Position numbers and translations under genes: made by a program. 64,000 bases of DNA from Hadesarchaea archaeon (GTDB lineage: Archaea; Hadarchaeota; Hadarchaeia; Hadarchaeales; Hadarchaeaceae), in assembly GCA_029259175.1 (NCBI GenBank), contig JAPDJH010000001.1, positions 185,783 through 249,782 of the forward strand, in the 5' to 3' direction. The notes under the pieces are model-generated. The model was not told where the DNA came from. It made no database searches and saw only the letters and a list, made by a program, of their open reading frames with translations. Shown here piece after piece: positions 63,918 through 64,000 of the stretch. Within the stretch, counting starts at the first letter, position 1. Each line of letters starts with the position of its first letter.

Positions 63918-63975
63918 GGCGAGAGGGGCGCGGCGGTTCCTCATCGGAACCGTGTGAGGTGCACCCGCTCTCGCC
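63918..63975 (+). ncRNA. Predicted structured RNA or terminator hairpin
   Basis: The outer stem pairs GGCGAGAG (63918-63925) with CTCTCGCC (63968-63975). Inside, CGGTTCC (63934-63940) pairs with GGAACCG (63946-63952) around a 5-base loop, and CCTCA (63939-63943) could pair with TGAGG (63955-63959) in an alternative fold. The feature is compact and GC-rich with no recognised family; it could be a processed RNA, a terminator or part of a larger RNA continuing beyond the window. Confidence 0.4.
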
Positions 63976-64000
63976 TCTCTTCTAGCCCGAGCGCGCAAGG

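Overview
The window is a piece of an archaeal chromosome. The evidence is an archaeal elongation factor 1-beta, an alpha2-type glycyl-tRNA synthetase with a WPSFEIYGG start, a diphthamide synthase (Dph6 type), an MptE-like pterin enzyme, a 20S proteasome beta-type subunit, TATA-box promoters with leaderless or Shine-Dalgarno starts, and a type I-A-like CRISPR adaptation set that includes Csa1. Most of the sequence is GC-rich, with a sharply AT-rich insert at about 23.43-28.55 kb. Thermophily and a Hadarchaea-like or related uncultured lineage are plausible but are inference. No tRNA, rRNA or transposase gene was recognised.

Layout: (1) 0-3.8 kb, a sugar or polyol catabolism group: TIM-barrel isomerase, and an aldolase/LsrF-like enzyme, MFS permease and zinc dehydrogenase read as one unit. 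(2) 4.3-18.6 kb, housekeeping genes: zinc ribbon, EF-1beta, HDAC-like deacylase coupled to Dph6, Ski2-like helicase, TctA-like permease with an OB-fold lipoprotein-like partner, secreted transglutaminase, an odd proteasome beta-like protein, amidohydrolase, CBS protein, GlyRS, AEC permease, class III aminotransferase. (3) 18.7-22.5 kb, a small-gene accessory island: winged-helix regulators with operator-like repeats, a zinc-finger protein with an apparent ACG start, tiny basic and membrane proteins, an AbiE-type toxin/antitoxin pair and an ATPase remnant. (4) 22.5-34.4 kb, a composite CRISPR-Cas locus: cas6; an AT-rich effector operon (small subunit, cas7, cas5, HD-helicase cas3, and an unassigned distal gene); a 19-repeat array; then cas4, cas1, csa1 and cas2 on the minus strand. 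A RelBE-like toxin/antitoxin operon and a truncated HEPN gene lie among two stray degenerate CRISPR repeats between csa1 and cas2. (5) 34.4-47.9 kb, a PqqD-like protein, an MptE-like enzyme, a repeat coiled-coil membrane protein, and a branched-chain amino acid cluster (ilvC, ilvD, leuC-like, leuD-like, a condensing enzyme of the LeuA/homocitrate synthase family, and two beta-decarboxylating dehydrogenases), then UbiX. (6) 47.9-64 kb, a site-2 protease, thymidylate kinase, HD hydrolase, a 1097-residue GH94-like protein, Na/Ca exchanger, PdxS, AIR-synthase-like protein, two VapBC pairs, a bacterial-type GAPDH, an MNT/HEPN pair and a PflA-like radical SAM protein.

The genes most worth following up are the CRISPR locus with its toxin/antitoxin operon between degenerate repeats, the unassigned effector gene next to the array, the proteasome beta-like protein without a normal Thr1 context, and the leucine/2-oxoacid cluster with an atypical condensing enzyme and two dehydrogenases.
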